A stretch of DNA of 64,000 nt, from assembly GCF_014200305.1 (NCBI RefSeq), contig NZ_JACHBL010000001.1, positions 496,001 to 560,000 of the forward strand. The letters are read 5' to 3'. Source of the stretch: Neomicrococcus lactis (GTDB lineage Bacteria > Actinomycetota > Actinomycetes > Actinomycetales > Micrococcaceae). How positions within the stretch are numbered: the stretch's first letter is position 1; every line of letters begins with the position of its first letter. The notes beneath the pieces are model-generated. The model made no database searches and was not told where the DNA came from. It worked only from the letters and a program-made list of their open reading frames with translations. The position numbers were made by a program, and so were the translations under genes. Shown here in pieces: positions 8,749-17,800 of this stretch.

Positions 8749-9511
8749 GGAGGAGACCGTTCGTGGCGACGGCATTGCCGCCGAAGCAGCCGTCCTCGCC
8801 CTTGAGAGACGTAAACTTGCCGCCGGCTTCCCACACGATGGGAACAAGAGCGGCCATGTCGTGAAGATTGAGTTCGGGCTCGGTGGCGATGTCCACGGCA
8901 CCCTCCGCAAGGAGGCAATAGGACCAGAAGTCGCCGTAAGCGCGCGTGCGCCAGACCTTGTCATGAAGTTCGAGCATGCGATCTAGATCGCCGCGCTCTT
9001 TCCATCCGCCCAAGCTCGCGTAAGAGAGCGAAGCGTCCTCAAGCGCAGAAATCTTGGAGACCTGCAGGGGAGTTGCCGCCGAAAGCGACTTGCCCGTGTA
9101 GGCTCCGCCGCCTTCCGAGGCCCACCAGCGCTTGCCGAGGGCAGGCGCCGAAACCACGCCCATCACTGGGCGATCTTCGTCGAGGAGAGCAATCAGCGTG
9201 GCCCACACGGGAACGCCTCGCACAAAGTTCTTGGTGCCATCAATAGGGTCAACAACCCATTTGCGGGGACCAGAACCAGTGATGCCGTATTCCTCACCTT
9301 GCACAGCGTCACGATTACGCGAGCGCGCGAGGTGTCCGCGGATGACCTCTTCTGCGAGTTTGTCAGCATCGGTGACGGGTGTGAGGTCCGGCTTCGTCTC
9401 CACTTGAAGATCGAGGGCCTTAAAACGCGAGAGCGTGACCGAATCAACGGCGTCGGCAATGACGTGGGCAAGGCGCAGATCTTCAACATACTGGGAGGAG
9501 GCAAGACTCAT
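8711..9511 (-). CDS. hisN: histidinol-phosphatase / inositol monophosphatase family
   Basis: Mg2+-dependent phosphatase, probably the actinobacterial HisN that converts histidinol phosphate to histidinol. I chose the ATG at 9511 (266 residues) because GGAGG lies just upstream; an in-frame start at 9538 has no such site. Metal-binding motifs are GEEYG and [12 protein letters not shown], with the second-half motif near [12 protein letters not shown]. It sits between rsgA and the metal ABC operon on the same strand. Inositol-phosphatase activity is a possible alternative within the same family. Confidence 0.85.
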   Translation of the reverse strand: MSLASSQYVEDLRLAHVIADAVDSVTLSRFKALDLQVETKPDLTPVTDADKLAEEVIRGHLARSRNRDAVQGEEYGITGSGPRKWVVDPIDGTKNFVRGVPVWATLIALLDEDRPVMGVVSAPALGKRWWASEGGGAYTGKSLSAATPLQVSKISALEDASLSYASLGGWKERGDLDRMLELHDKVWRTRAYGDFWSYCLLAEGAVDIATEPELNLHDMAALVPIVWEAGGKFTSLKGEDGCFGGNAVATNGLLHDATLEIIGERA

Positions 9512-9580
9512 GCCCTCCAACTTATCCCAGTCAGCCACAGATCATGTGACGCAAAACGGGATCGTGACGATTCAGACCCG

Positions 9581-10690
9581 TCAGGATTCACCCAACGTCT
9601 TCTCGTGGATTTCTTCCTTAGCCGAGCTGCCGAGGAGCCTGCGCAGAGATGCGAGCCGCGCTACGCCGCTAGGTCCGGCGTGTCCGTCAGCCACCCACGC
9701 GTCGAGTGCGCAATCGGGTCCATCCTCGAGGTGCGTGCAGCCGCGCGGGCAGTCGGCGGTGGCTTCCACGAGGTCCGGGAACGCCGAGACCACGTTGTCC
9801 GGCTCCACAAGTGCCAAGCCGAAGGATCGGATACCTGGAGTATCGATGATCCACGTATGAGGGGGAGCGTCCTCGACGCGCAGCGCCAAAGCGGAACTTG
9901 AGGTGTGGCGGCCGCGGCCGGTGACCTTATTGACGCCGCCCGTGGCACGGTCAGCGCCGGTGAGAGCGTTGACGAGCGTGGACTTTCCTACGCCCGAGTG
10001 GCCAATCACCACGCTGACCTCGCCGGCGATCAAGTCGCGAAGTTCCTCGAGGGTCGAGCGCTGCAGTCTTGCCGAGGCTCCGTCTGCCGAGCGGGCATCG
10101 ATGCCGGAGGCATTCTCATCCGCGGTACGGCTCACCAAGATGTCTAGCTCCACGCCCGCATAGTTAGCGATGAGCTCGTCTGGCTCCTTGATGTCCGCTT
10201 TGGTGATGCAGAGGATCGGGTGGATGTCAGCATCAAAAGCGGCCACGAGGGCACGGTCAATAAAGCCCGTGCGCGGCTCTGGGTTGGCGGCAGCCACCAC
10301 AATCACCAAATTGTCTGCGTTAGCCACCACCACGCGCTCCACGGGATCCGTGTCATCGGCGCTACGGCGCAGCAGCGTGCGGCGTTCTTGAATGGTCACG
10401 AGGCGGGCCAGAGTATCTGGTGCACCAGACGTGTCGCCCACCAAGCCCACGAGATCGCCGGGAACCACGGCCTGACGGCTCAAATTGCGAGCACGTGCGG
10501 CGATGACAATGCGCTCGTTCTCCGTGTTTTCGTCGAGTATCGCGGTGTAGCGACCTCGGTCCACGGTGATGATGCGGCCAATCTCGGCGTCCTTGAAGTC
10601 CGGGCGGTCTTTGGTGCGCGGACGGGAGCCCTTCTTGTTCGGGCGAATGCGAACGTCGCTCTCGTCAAACGAGCGTGCATCACGAGCCAC
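9581..10690 (-). CDS. rsgA: ribosome small subunit-dependent GTPase RsgA
   Basis: Circularly permuted GTPase that helps late 30S maturation. It has 369 residues: a basic N-terminal tail, an OB-fold domain, then G motifs in permuted order. G4-like ITKAD comes first, then G1 IGHSGVGKSTLVNAL, then G3 DTPGIRSFGL. The C-terminal zinc knuckle is CPRGCTHLEDGPDCAL. It uses a GTG start only a few bases after the aroA stop, so it is co-transcribed with aroA, a frequent pairing in actinobacteria. Confidence 0.95.
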   Translation of the reverse strand: MARDARSFDESDVRIRPNKKGSRPRTKDRPDFKDAEIGRIITVDRGRYTAILDENTENERIVIAARARNLSRQAVVPGDLVGLVGDTSGAPDTLARLVTIQERRTLLRRSADDTDPVERVVVANADNLVIVVAAANPEPRTGFIDRALVAAFDADIHPILCITKADIKEPDELIANYAGVELDILVSRTADENASGIDARSADGASARLQRSTLEELRDLIAGEVSVVIGHSGVGKSTLVNALTGADRATGGVNKVTGRGRHTSSSALALRVEDAPPHTWIIDTPGIRSFGLALVEPDNVVSAFPDLVEATADCPRGCTHLEDGPDCALDAWVADGHAGPSGVARLASLRRLLGSSAKEEIHEKTLGES

Positions 10691-10693
10691 GGG

Positions 10694-12103
10694 CTACTCC
10701 GCTCCCACAGCAGACGCCGTGGCGACCACATTGGCCCAAAGTTCAGGGAACTCCGGCAAAGTCTTTGAGGTGGTAGCGATGTCTGCCACTTCAACACCCT
10801 CCACCGCTAAACCGATCACCGCTCCGGCAGTCGCTAGACGGTGGTCTTCGTACGTCTCCCACGTGCCACCATGCAACGGGGCAGGGTTGATTTCAATGCC
10901 GTCGGCAATCTCTTGAGCATTGCCGCCCAAACGGTTGATCTCGGTGACGAGAGCTTCCAGACGGTTAGTCTCATGACCGCGCAAATGAGCGATGCCCGTC
11001 AAGCGAGATGGGCTGTCAGCAAGAGCCAAGAGCGCAGCAAGCGTCGGCGCGAGTTCACTGGAATCAGCTATATCGGCGCCAAAAATGCGCTCGCCGCCGG
11101 TGACCTGCAGATCCTGCCCGCCATCTTTGCGGGGGAGCAGCTCTACTGTTGCTCCTAGCTGCGGCAAGTACTCGCGCCAGCGATCGCCTACCTGAGTGGT
11201 GTTCGTTGGCCAGCGCTCGATCGTGACGGTGCCATGAGTTGCCAACGCTGCGGCCAAGAAGGGGCCCGCGTTGGAGAGATCTTGTTCAATCTCAATGTCG
11301 AACGCGGAAATCGGGCCAGGAGCCACGGACCAGGTCAACTCCGTGGAATCATCCACGCTGACATCGAGTCCGCGCAGCGCTTCGCTGGTCATGCGAATGT
11401 GATCAACGGAAGGAACCTTGGAACCCTCATGGGTCAAGGACAACCCGTTCTCAAAATGTGGGGCAGCGAGCATCGCCGCGGAGATGAACTGGGATGAGCC
11501 AGAGGCATCAATCGTGACGGGACCGCCGGCGATGGTGGACTGACCCACAATCGTGAACGGCAACATGCCATTCTCGCCGCCGCGGATCTCCACGCCGAGG
11601 GCACGCAGGGTGTCCAAGATGGGACCCATAGGGCGCAAACGTGCGGCTGGATCTCCGTCGAACGTCCACTCACCGGGCGTGAGTGCTGCCAAGAACGGCA
11701 CAAAACGCATCACCGTGCCTGCAAGACCGCAGTCAATCTTTCCGGTGGCTGCTAGCGGGACGCGAGCTGCGTCGTCGTAATCCGAAGAAGCCAAGCGCGG
11801 GTACATCACCAGATCCGGGCCGAACGCGCCAGAGCCCGGCACTTCCTCAATGCGGACGCCCAACGTGCGCAGGGCGGTCATCATGAGGCGCGTGTCCCGA
11901 GCGTAGAGAGGCGCGCGCAGACGGGATGGGCCGGACGCGAAGGCGCCCAGCATGAGGTAGCGGGCGGTCAGAGACTTAGAACCCGGGAGAGTTAGAGAAG
12001 CTTTGACCGGCCCGTGAGGCGTAGGGGCCGGCCAAAGATCAGGAAACGGCACTGAATCGTGATAATTGGTGGACGAACTTACTGACGTCGAATCGTGATG
12101 CAC
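10694..12103 (-). CDS. aroA: 3-phosphoshikimate 1-carboxyvinyltransferase (EPSP synthase)
   Basis: Sixth step of the shikimate pathway: joins phosphoenolpyruvate and shikimate 3-phosphate. It has 469 residues with a roughly 30-residue N-terminal extension before LPGSKSLTARYLML, the conserved substrate-binding lysine/serine motif. Other landmarks are CGLAGTVMRFVP, IDASGSSQFISAAMLAA, and the C-terminal YEDHRLATAGAVIGL. The GTG start is preceded by AGGA. It heads the minus-strand series aroA-rsgA-hisN-metal transporter. Confidence 0.96.
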   Translation of the reverse strand: MHHDSTSVSSSTNYHDSVPFPDLWPAPTPHGPVKASLTLPGSKSLTARYLMLGAFASGPSRLRAPLYARDTRLMMTALRTLGVRIEEVPGSGAFGPDLVMYPRLASSDYDDAARVPLAATGKIDCGLAGTVMRFVPFLAALTPGEWTFDGDPAARLRPMGPILDTLRALGVEIRGGENGMLPFTIVGQSTIAGGPVTIDASGSSQFISAAMLAAPHFENGLSLTHEGSKVPSVDHIRMTSEALRGLDVSVDDSTELTWSVAPGPISAFDIEIEQDLSNAGPFLAAALATHGTVTIERWPTNTTQVGDRWREYLPQLGATVELLPRKDGGQDLQVTGGERIFGADIADSSELAPTLAALLALADSPSRLTGIAHLRGHETNRLEALVTEINRLGGNAQEIADGIEINPAPLHGGTWETYEDHRLATAGAVIGLAVEGVEVADIATTSKTLPEFPELWANVVATASAVGAE

Positions 12104-12128
12104 TGCGTTCCTGTTGTCGAGCTATGAA

Positions 12129-12662
12129 TTAGATACCGAAGGTGTCTTCAACGCGCTTGCGAGCGTCCTCAGTGGTGCTGCGGACAGCATTCGTCACCTG
12201 AGCGTTGGTCTTCTCGAAGGTCTTCTTGGCATCCTGCGCCAAGTGCTGCGCGCGCCAAGCAAGGCTTGGGTTACCAGCGGTATCAACCGAAGCCAACAGC
12301 ACGCCGCCAGCCAAGCCAATGTTCTTCAAGAACTTTGGTAGCTTCTCAGCCTCTGGAACCTCAGCCTGCGCCTCAGCCAGGGCGTTGATGAGCGCAGTGC
12401 CCACCAAAACGGCGGAGGAGAAACGTGGCATGCGGCCAATAGCAAACATCGAACCAGCAACCACCTGAACGCCACCCAACACGCGAGCAACCAATTCCGG
12501 CTGATTCGCCGCAACGGTGGCCTTCGGAGTTACGGACGCCAAGGTATTCAAGCTGCCCTCAAGCTGAGCGGCGGCTTCCTTGGGATTGCGAAGACGCTCC
12601 AGTCCGGTCCAGATGAATGGAGCGGCGAGCATCGGACGGGCGGCTAAACGAACAAGCGACAT
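12129..12662 (-). CDS. DoxX family membrane protein
   Basis: Membrane protein of 177 residues starting after a clear GGAGG site. Hydrophobic helices lie near residues 5-20, 55-78, 83-95 and 112-126. The opening RLAARPMLAAPFIWTGLERL is typical of the DoxX family. A polar, probably cytoplasmic tail (about 135-177) follows. Some DoxX homologues act with redox or thiol-stress systems, and the divergent neighbour here is the thiol-stress sigma factor sigH. That link is inference only. Confidence 0.75.
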   Translation of the reverse strand: MSLVRLAARPMLAAPFIWTGLERLRNPKEAAAQLEGSLNTLASVTPKATVAANQPELVARVLGGVQVVAGSMFAIGRMPRFSSAVLVGTALINALAEAQAEVPEAEKLPKFLKNIGLAGGVLLASVDTAGNPSLAWRAQHLAQDAKKTFEKTNAQVTNAVRSTTEDARKRVEDTFGI

Positions 12663-12757
12663 ATTGTGCCTCCAAAAGTCGTAAGTAGGTTACGAGTCAA
12701 CCTAGTTCCATCTTTGCACTTTTCGGCACAGAACGTGCACTCGACAACGCCTGCTGG

Positions 12758-12783
12758 GGAATAACTGTACGTGGAAGACCGTT
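12758..12783 (+). promoter_or_regulatory. SigH/SigR-type promoter of sigH-rsrA
   Basis: GGAAT at 12758-12762 and GTT at 12781-12783, separated by exactly 18 bases. This matches the GGAAT-N18-GTT consensus of the SigR/SigH regulon. It lies 62 bases upstream of the sigH start, implying positive autoregulation. Confidence 0.75.
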
Positions 12784-12845
12784 GTAGATAGCTGAGTTAG
12801 TCGCCGAAAAAGCGAATCACCAGCACTTACGGAAGGGAGTCGCGC

Positions 12846-13559
12846 ATGACCGTTGCATCAGCCGTCCTCGACGCGCCCAGCGTAGACTCGTCTGTGATGA
12901 CCGAGAACCAGTCCACTGACACCATGCCCTCTGGCGCAGAAACTGAAGCTGAACGCCGCGCGCGTTTTGAAGCGGATGCACTTCAGTATGTTGACCAGTT
13001 GTATTCGGCCGCCTTGCGCATGGCCCGAAACCCTTCAGATGCCGAGGATTTGGTACAGGAGGCGTATACGAAAGCGTATTCGTCCTTCCACCAGTACAAG
13101 CCCGGAACCAACCTGAAGGCTTGGCTGTACCGAATCCTGACCAACACGTACATCAACCTGTACCGCAAGCGTCAGCGCGAGCCACTTCGGACGGGCACGG
13201 ATCAGGTTGAAGACTGGCAAATGGCGCAAGCCGCCGAGCACACGTCTTCTGGCCTGCGTTCCGCAGAGACCGAAGCGCTGGACCACTTGCCAGACTCTGA
13301 CGTCAAGAGTGCGCTGCAGTCAATCCCGGAGGAATTTCGGCTCGCCGTGTACTTCGCGGACGTTGAGGGCTATTCCTACAAGGAAGTAGCCGAGATCTTG
13401 GACGTGCCAATGGGGACAGTGATGTCTCGATTGCACCGTGGTCGCCGGCAACTCCGCGACCTGCTTGCTGACTATGCCCTAGAACGCGGTTTTTCCGCTA
13501 AGAACAAAAAGAGTGCTGCGGGAGATAACGCTTCCGCGTCAAAGGAGAAAAAATCATGA
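12846..13559 (+). CDS. sigH: redox-responsive ECF sigma factor SigH/SigR
   Basis: Alternative sigma factor for the thiol/oxidative stress regulon. It has 237 residues. After a roughly 30-residue extension come region 2 (around [20 protein letters not shown] and [18 protein letters not shown]) and region 4 (around [22 protein letters not shown] and [19 protein letters not shown]). A GGAAGGGAG ribosome binding site precedes the ATG. The anti-sigma gene rsrA starts within its last codons (4-base overlap). The promoter upstream has its own recognition sequence. Confidence 0.95.
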   Translation: MTVASAVLDAPSVDSSVMTENQSTDTMPSGAETEAERRARFEADALQYVDQLYSAALRMARNPSDAEDLVQEAYTKAYSSFHQYKPGTNLKAWLYRILTNTYINLYRKRQREPLRTGTDQVEDWQMAQAAEHTSSGLRSAETEALDHLPDSDVKSALQSIPEEFRLAVYFADVEGYSYKEVAEILDVPMGTVMSRLHRGRRQLRDLLADYALERGFSAKNKKSAAGDNASASKEKKS

Positions 13560-13819
13560 GCGATTGCCAGTCACTCGGCGACTGCGCCGATTCCCGGATT
13601 GTCCGGTTGTATGAATATTTGGATGGGTTGTTGTCCCCATCGGACATTCAGGACGTGAAGTCCCACTTGGATTCCTGCCCGGATTGCGCCAAGGAACATG
13701 ACATTGAGTGCGTCATTCGCTCTGTCGTGAAGCGCTCTTGCCAGGACCACGCGCCGTCGGATTTGAAGGCACGCATCATGGGCCGACTGACGGAGATCCA
13801 CGCAGATTCTCCTGCCTAG
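13556..13819 (+). CDS. rsrA: zinc-binding redox anti-sigma factor RsrA/RshA
   Basis: Anti-sigma factor of 87 residues that holds SigH inactive under reducing conditions and releases it on disulfide formation. The ZAS signature H37-x3-C41-x2-C44 (HLDSCPDC) is present. C10 lies where the fourth ligand, C11, sits in the Streptomyces protein. Further cysteines are C4, C52 and C62. It overlaps sigH by ATGA, so the pair is made in balance. A strong terminator follows. Confidence 0.94.
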   Translation: MSDCQSLGDCADSRIVRLYEYLDGLLSPSDIQDVKSHLDSCPDCAKEHDIECVIRSVVKRSCQDHAPSDLKARIMGRLTEIHADSPA

Positions 13820-13843
13820 AAAATAGTTTCTGGGGGACAAAAG

Positions 13844-13890
13844 AACCGCGGTGGCTGAATCGTTTTTGACGATCTAGCCACCGCGGTTTT
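13844..13890 (+). terminator. terminator after rsrA
   Basis: Perfect 13-bp inverted repeat AACCGCGGTGGCT / AGCCACCGCGGTT followed by TT. It separates sigH-rsrA from the convergent bL37 gene and may act in both directions. Confidence 0.85.
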
Positions 13891-13951
13891 GCGTACCGGG
13901 TGCTGATTTCACATCCGCTCACCCCGACACCACAGACTGTTTGAGAAGTCT

Positions 13952-14026
13952 TTAGGTATTTGGACGCTTTCCGTGGTTAGCGCCTCCGCGCTTGCGGTCG
14001 CGACGCTTGCGTGCTCGCTTGCTCAT
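13952..14026 (-). CDS. ribosomal protein bL37 (24 residues)
   Basis: Very short gene on the minus strand, with an AAGGAGG site 7 bases before the ATG at 14026. The product is 24 residues, extremely basic, starting MSKRARKRRDRKRG and ending NHGKRPNT. It matches the actinobacterial large-subunit protein bL37 described from mycobacterial ribosome structures, as I remember that sequence. It is too short for most gene finders. The neighbour upstream on the same strand is the SGNH-like gene. Confidence 0.88.
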   Translation of the reverse strand: MSKRARKRRDRKRGGANHGKRPNT

Positions 14027-14140
14027 GGCTGCCTCCTTACTTCTGCTAAAAATTGCTGCCGTTTAGTCTCTCACGGCTAGCTGGATGATGAATAATTTTG
14101 AGTACGACGACGCCGCTAGGCTTTCGTACTTTTCTTGCTG

Positions 14141-14746
14141 TTAGCTTTCGGTGGGCTGCGGAATACCGAGCCACTGATACCAACCGCGGTGCAACACGAG
14201 CCATGCCATGAGGCCGTAGCCGGCCTGACCTGGCTTGCCGTTGTTCTCTGCGAGATCGCGACGCCACTGCTCGTGGTTGAGCAACGGGGTGTACATGTCC
14301 ACGAAAGCGTGCTGACGGCGGCTTGCTACGTCTCCGTAGGCTGCCGAGAGATCTGCAAGACGCGCGTTGCGTTCGGCGTCGAGTCCTGGGGGAGGACCCA
14401 CCACCATGGCCTTGATGCTCAACTGGCTCGCTGCATCCAAGATGTTGGCGAGGTTGAGGCGGGAGCGGGCCGTGGAGATATCGAGATCCAAGTCCTTGCT
14501 GGTCATCGCAATCACCAAGCGGTTCTCAGTCTCTTCGCTGAAGCGACGGCCTACTTCTTCGAGCCAGCGCTGCGAGATAGATTCTGAGCCTTCAGCGGGG
14601 GCTGCAAGGACATAGCTTTCAATTCGAACGCTGTCGATGGGGGTGCGAGCAAGGACGCGCCCAAACCAGCCGAGCGCGCGCGGATCTCCGTGACCCGCCA
14701 AGAGTTCGTCGCCGACGGCGGCAAGCCGAATGGTCCTGGTATCCAC
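14141..14746 (-). CDS. SGNH/GDSL-fold protein lacking catalytic residues
   Basis: Protein of 201 residues from a GTG at 14746, chosen because AGAAAGGA lies just upstream. The fold is recognisable by order: block I at residues 12-15, then a middle block, then QAGYGLMAWL at the end. Yet every catalytic position is changed. Block I reads GDEL, so the nucleophile serine is Glu14. The GxND block is SKDL. The terminal DxxH block reads NNGK before PGQAGY. It is unlikely to be an esterase and may bind a ligand or partner instead. Role unknown. Confidence 0.65.
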   Translation of the reverse strand: MDTRTIRLAAVGDELLAGHGDPRALGWFGRVLARTPIDSVRIESYVLAAPAEGSESISQRWLEEVGRRFSEETENRLVIAMTSKDLDLDISTARSRLNLANILDAASQLSIKAMVVGPPPGLDAERNARLADLSAAYGDVASRRQHAFVDMYTPLLNHEQWRRDLAENNGKPGQAGYGLMAWLVLHRGWYQWLGIPQPTES

Positions 14747-14786
14747 GAAAATCCTTTCTAAAGATTGAAATAACACTAACAGTCAT

Positions 14787-14827
14787 AAGTGTGGGGTCCA
14801 CACGCGGCGCGCATGGACCCCACACTT
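14787..14827. terminator. hairpin between kgd and SGNH-like gene
   Basis: Perfect 14-bp inverted repeat AAGTGTGGGGTCCA / TGGACCCCACACTT with a 13-nt loop, just after the kgd stop on the minus strand. No long T-run follows on either strand, so it may be a partial terminator or an RNA-end stabiliser. Confidence 0.6.
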
Positions 14828-14833
14828 TGTCAA

Positions 14834-17800
14834 CTAGTTGCGGTCAAGAACCTGCGAAACAAGCTTCGCGTTTTCCACCTCGTGGCGCTTGTGAGAGCCG
14901 GTTGCGGTGGAAGCGGATGCCTTGCGGGAAGCCAAGCGGACTGGGCGTCCAAGCTCTGGCACCAGGTTCAGTCCGATGAATGGCCATGGGCCCTGGTTTG
15001 CTGGCTCGTCCTGAGCCCACACAACCTCGGCGTTCGGGTAGCGATCGAGTTCAGCCTTGACCTCTTCCGTTGGCAACGGGTAGAGCTGCTCAACGCGAAC
15101 CAAAGCGGTCTTGGTGTCCTGAGCCTTGGTGCGTGCTGCGAGCAAGTCGTAGTAGAGGCGGCCGGACACGAGTACCACTCGGTCAACATCGTTGCTGTGG
15201 ACCGAGCGATCTCCAATGACCTTCTGGAACGAGCCCTGCGTGAATTCTTCCACCGAGGAAGCTGCAGCCTTGAGGCGGAGCAACTGCTTCGGGGAGAACA
15301 CGATCAGCGGCTTGCGTGGACGCGAGTAAGCCTGGCGACGCAAGAGGTGGAAGTGGTTTGCACCCGTGGTTGGGTGAGCCACCACCATGTTCTCTTCGGC
15401 GCACATCTGCAAGAAGCGTTCGATGCGAGCGGAGGAGTGGTCCGGTCCCTGGCCCTCATAACCGTGTGGCAAGAGCATGACGAGCGAAGAACGCTGCGAC
15501 CACTTCTGCTCGGCAGAGGAGATGAATTCGTCAATAACGGTCTGAGCGCCGTTGACGAAGTCACCGAACTGGGCTTCCCACAATACGAGAGCGTTCGGGC
15601 GTTCTACGGAGTAACCGTATTCGAAGCCAAGTGCCGCGTATTCCGAGAGCAGCGAATCATAGATGAAGAGCTCGGTGCCCTTCTTGCTCAGCTTCTCGAG
15701 TGGCGACCACACCTGACCGGTCTGGCGATCGTGGAAGACTGCGTGGCGCTGCACGAAGGTGCCGCGACGCGAGTCCTGACCCACCAGTCGAACTGGCACG
15801 CCTTCGCTCGTGAGCGATCCGAAAGCAGCCAACTCGGCGAAGCCCCAGTCGATGCCGCCTTCCTTGGCCATCTTGGAACGACGCTCGAGGAGAGCCTTGA
15901 GCTTCGGGTGAACCGTGAAGCCCTCTGGGATGTCGATGAAGGAATCACCAATCTCCGTGAGCAACTCTTGCGAAATCGCCGTTTCCGTCTTGGCAAATGG
16001 CGCGTCAACGTCATCCTGCTGCGAGGCCGGCTTCTCAAGATCAGAGGTCATCGAAGAGCCCGACTGAACTACAGGGATTGGCGAGGTCTGAGCTGCGTGC
16101 GTTTCTGCGAAGACGCGCTCAAGGCGCTCTTGGTAGTCGCGCAAAGCCTGATCTGCTTCATCCTGCGTGATGTCACCGCGGCCAACGAGGGCTTCGGTGT
16201 ACAAGCGGCGGGTGGAGCGCTTGGCTTCGATGAGGTTGTACATCATCGGCTGAGTCATCGAAGGATCATCACCTTCGTTGTGACCGCGGCGGCGGTAGCA
16301 CACGAGGTCGATCACGACGTCCTTGTTGAAGCGCTGGCGGTATTCGAACGCCAACTGTGCAACGCGGACAACGGACTCTGGCTCATCGCCATTGACGTGG
16401 AAGATCGGAGCCTGGATGGTCTTGGCAACGTCCGTAGAGTACGTCGAGGAGCGAGCCGAAGATGGAGCCGTGGTGAAGCCAACCTGGTTGTTGACTACAA
16501 CGTGGATGGTGCCACCGGTCTTGTAAGCATCAAGCTGGGAGAGGTTCAACGTTTCCGCAACCACACCCTGGCCAGCGAATGCTGCGTCGCCGTGGACGAG
16601 GATCGGAAGAACGCTGAAGCGGTCCACGTCCTGATCCAAGACGTCCTGCTTAGCGCGCACAATGCCTTCGAGAACCGAGTTGACGGCTTCCAAGTGCGAT
16701 GGGTTAGCGGCCAAGTAGACCTTGGTCTGGTTGCCGTTGTCCGAGGTGAACTTGCCGACGGTGCCCAAGTGGTACTTCACGTCGCCGGAGCCCTGAACAG
16801 CGCCGGGGTCCTGCACGCCTTCGAACTCGCGGAAGACCTGAGCGTAGGTCTTGCCAGCAATGTTCGTCAGCACGTTGAGACGTCCACGGTGAGCCATACC
16901 AATGGCAACTTCGCCGAGGCCTTCGTCTGCTGCGTCAGCCAAGATGGCGTCCAGCAAAGGAATCAGGGATTCGCCGCCCTCGAGGGAGAAGCGCTTCTGA
17001 CCCACGAACTTGGTCTGCAAGAAGGTTTCGAATGCTTCTGCAGCATTCAAGCGGCCCAGAATGCGGAACTGCTCTTCACGGGAAGGCTTTTCGTAGGTCC
17101 GCTCGAGCTTGTTCTGGAACCACTCGCGCTCTTCTGGGTTGGCGATGTGCATGTACTCAACGCCGGTGTAGCGGCAGTATGCGTCGCGCAGCACGCCCAA
17201 GATGTTGCGGAGCGGCAAGCGCTGCTGGCCGCCGAAGCCACCCGTGACCCATTCGCGGTCCAGATCCCACAAGGTGAGGCCGTAGGTGCGGATGTCGAGG
17301 TCCGGGTGCTTGCGCTGTATGTACTCGAGCGGGTTGGTGTCAGCCATCAAGTGGCCGCGCACGCGGTACGCGTGGATGAGCTGCTGGATGCGAGCGATCT
17401 TGTTGACCTGAAGCTCGATGTCCACCTGGTTGTCCACGGCCCAGCGAACTGGCTCGTAAGGAATGCGGAGAGCTTCGAAGATTTCGTCGTAGAAGTTCTG
17501 GTCGCCCAAGAGCAAGGACTCGATGAGGCGCAAGAATTCGCCGGAGCCTGCACCCTGAATCACGCGGTGATCGTAGGTGGAGGTCAAGGTGATGATCTTG
17601 CCAACACCCTGGGTAGCGATGATCTTCTCGGAAGCGCCACGGAATTCAGCTGGGTACTCGAGAGCGCCCACGCCGACGATCGTGGCCTGACCCTTGGACA
17701 AACGTGGCACGGAGTGAACGGTGCCGATGCCGCCTGGGTTGGTCAAGGAGACCGTGGTGCCTGCGTAGTCTTCCATCGTGAGCTTGTTGTCACGAGCGCG

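Noticed and set aside
12663-12757. SigH-type promoter for the DoxX gene
   Set aside because: A GGAAC with 18-base spacing exists on the minus strand, but the downstream element is ACT and not GTT.
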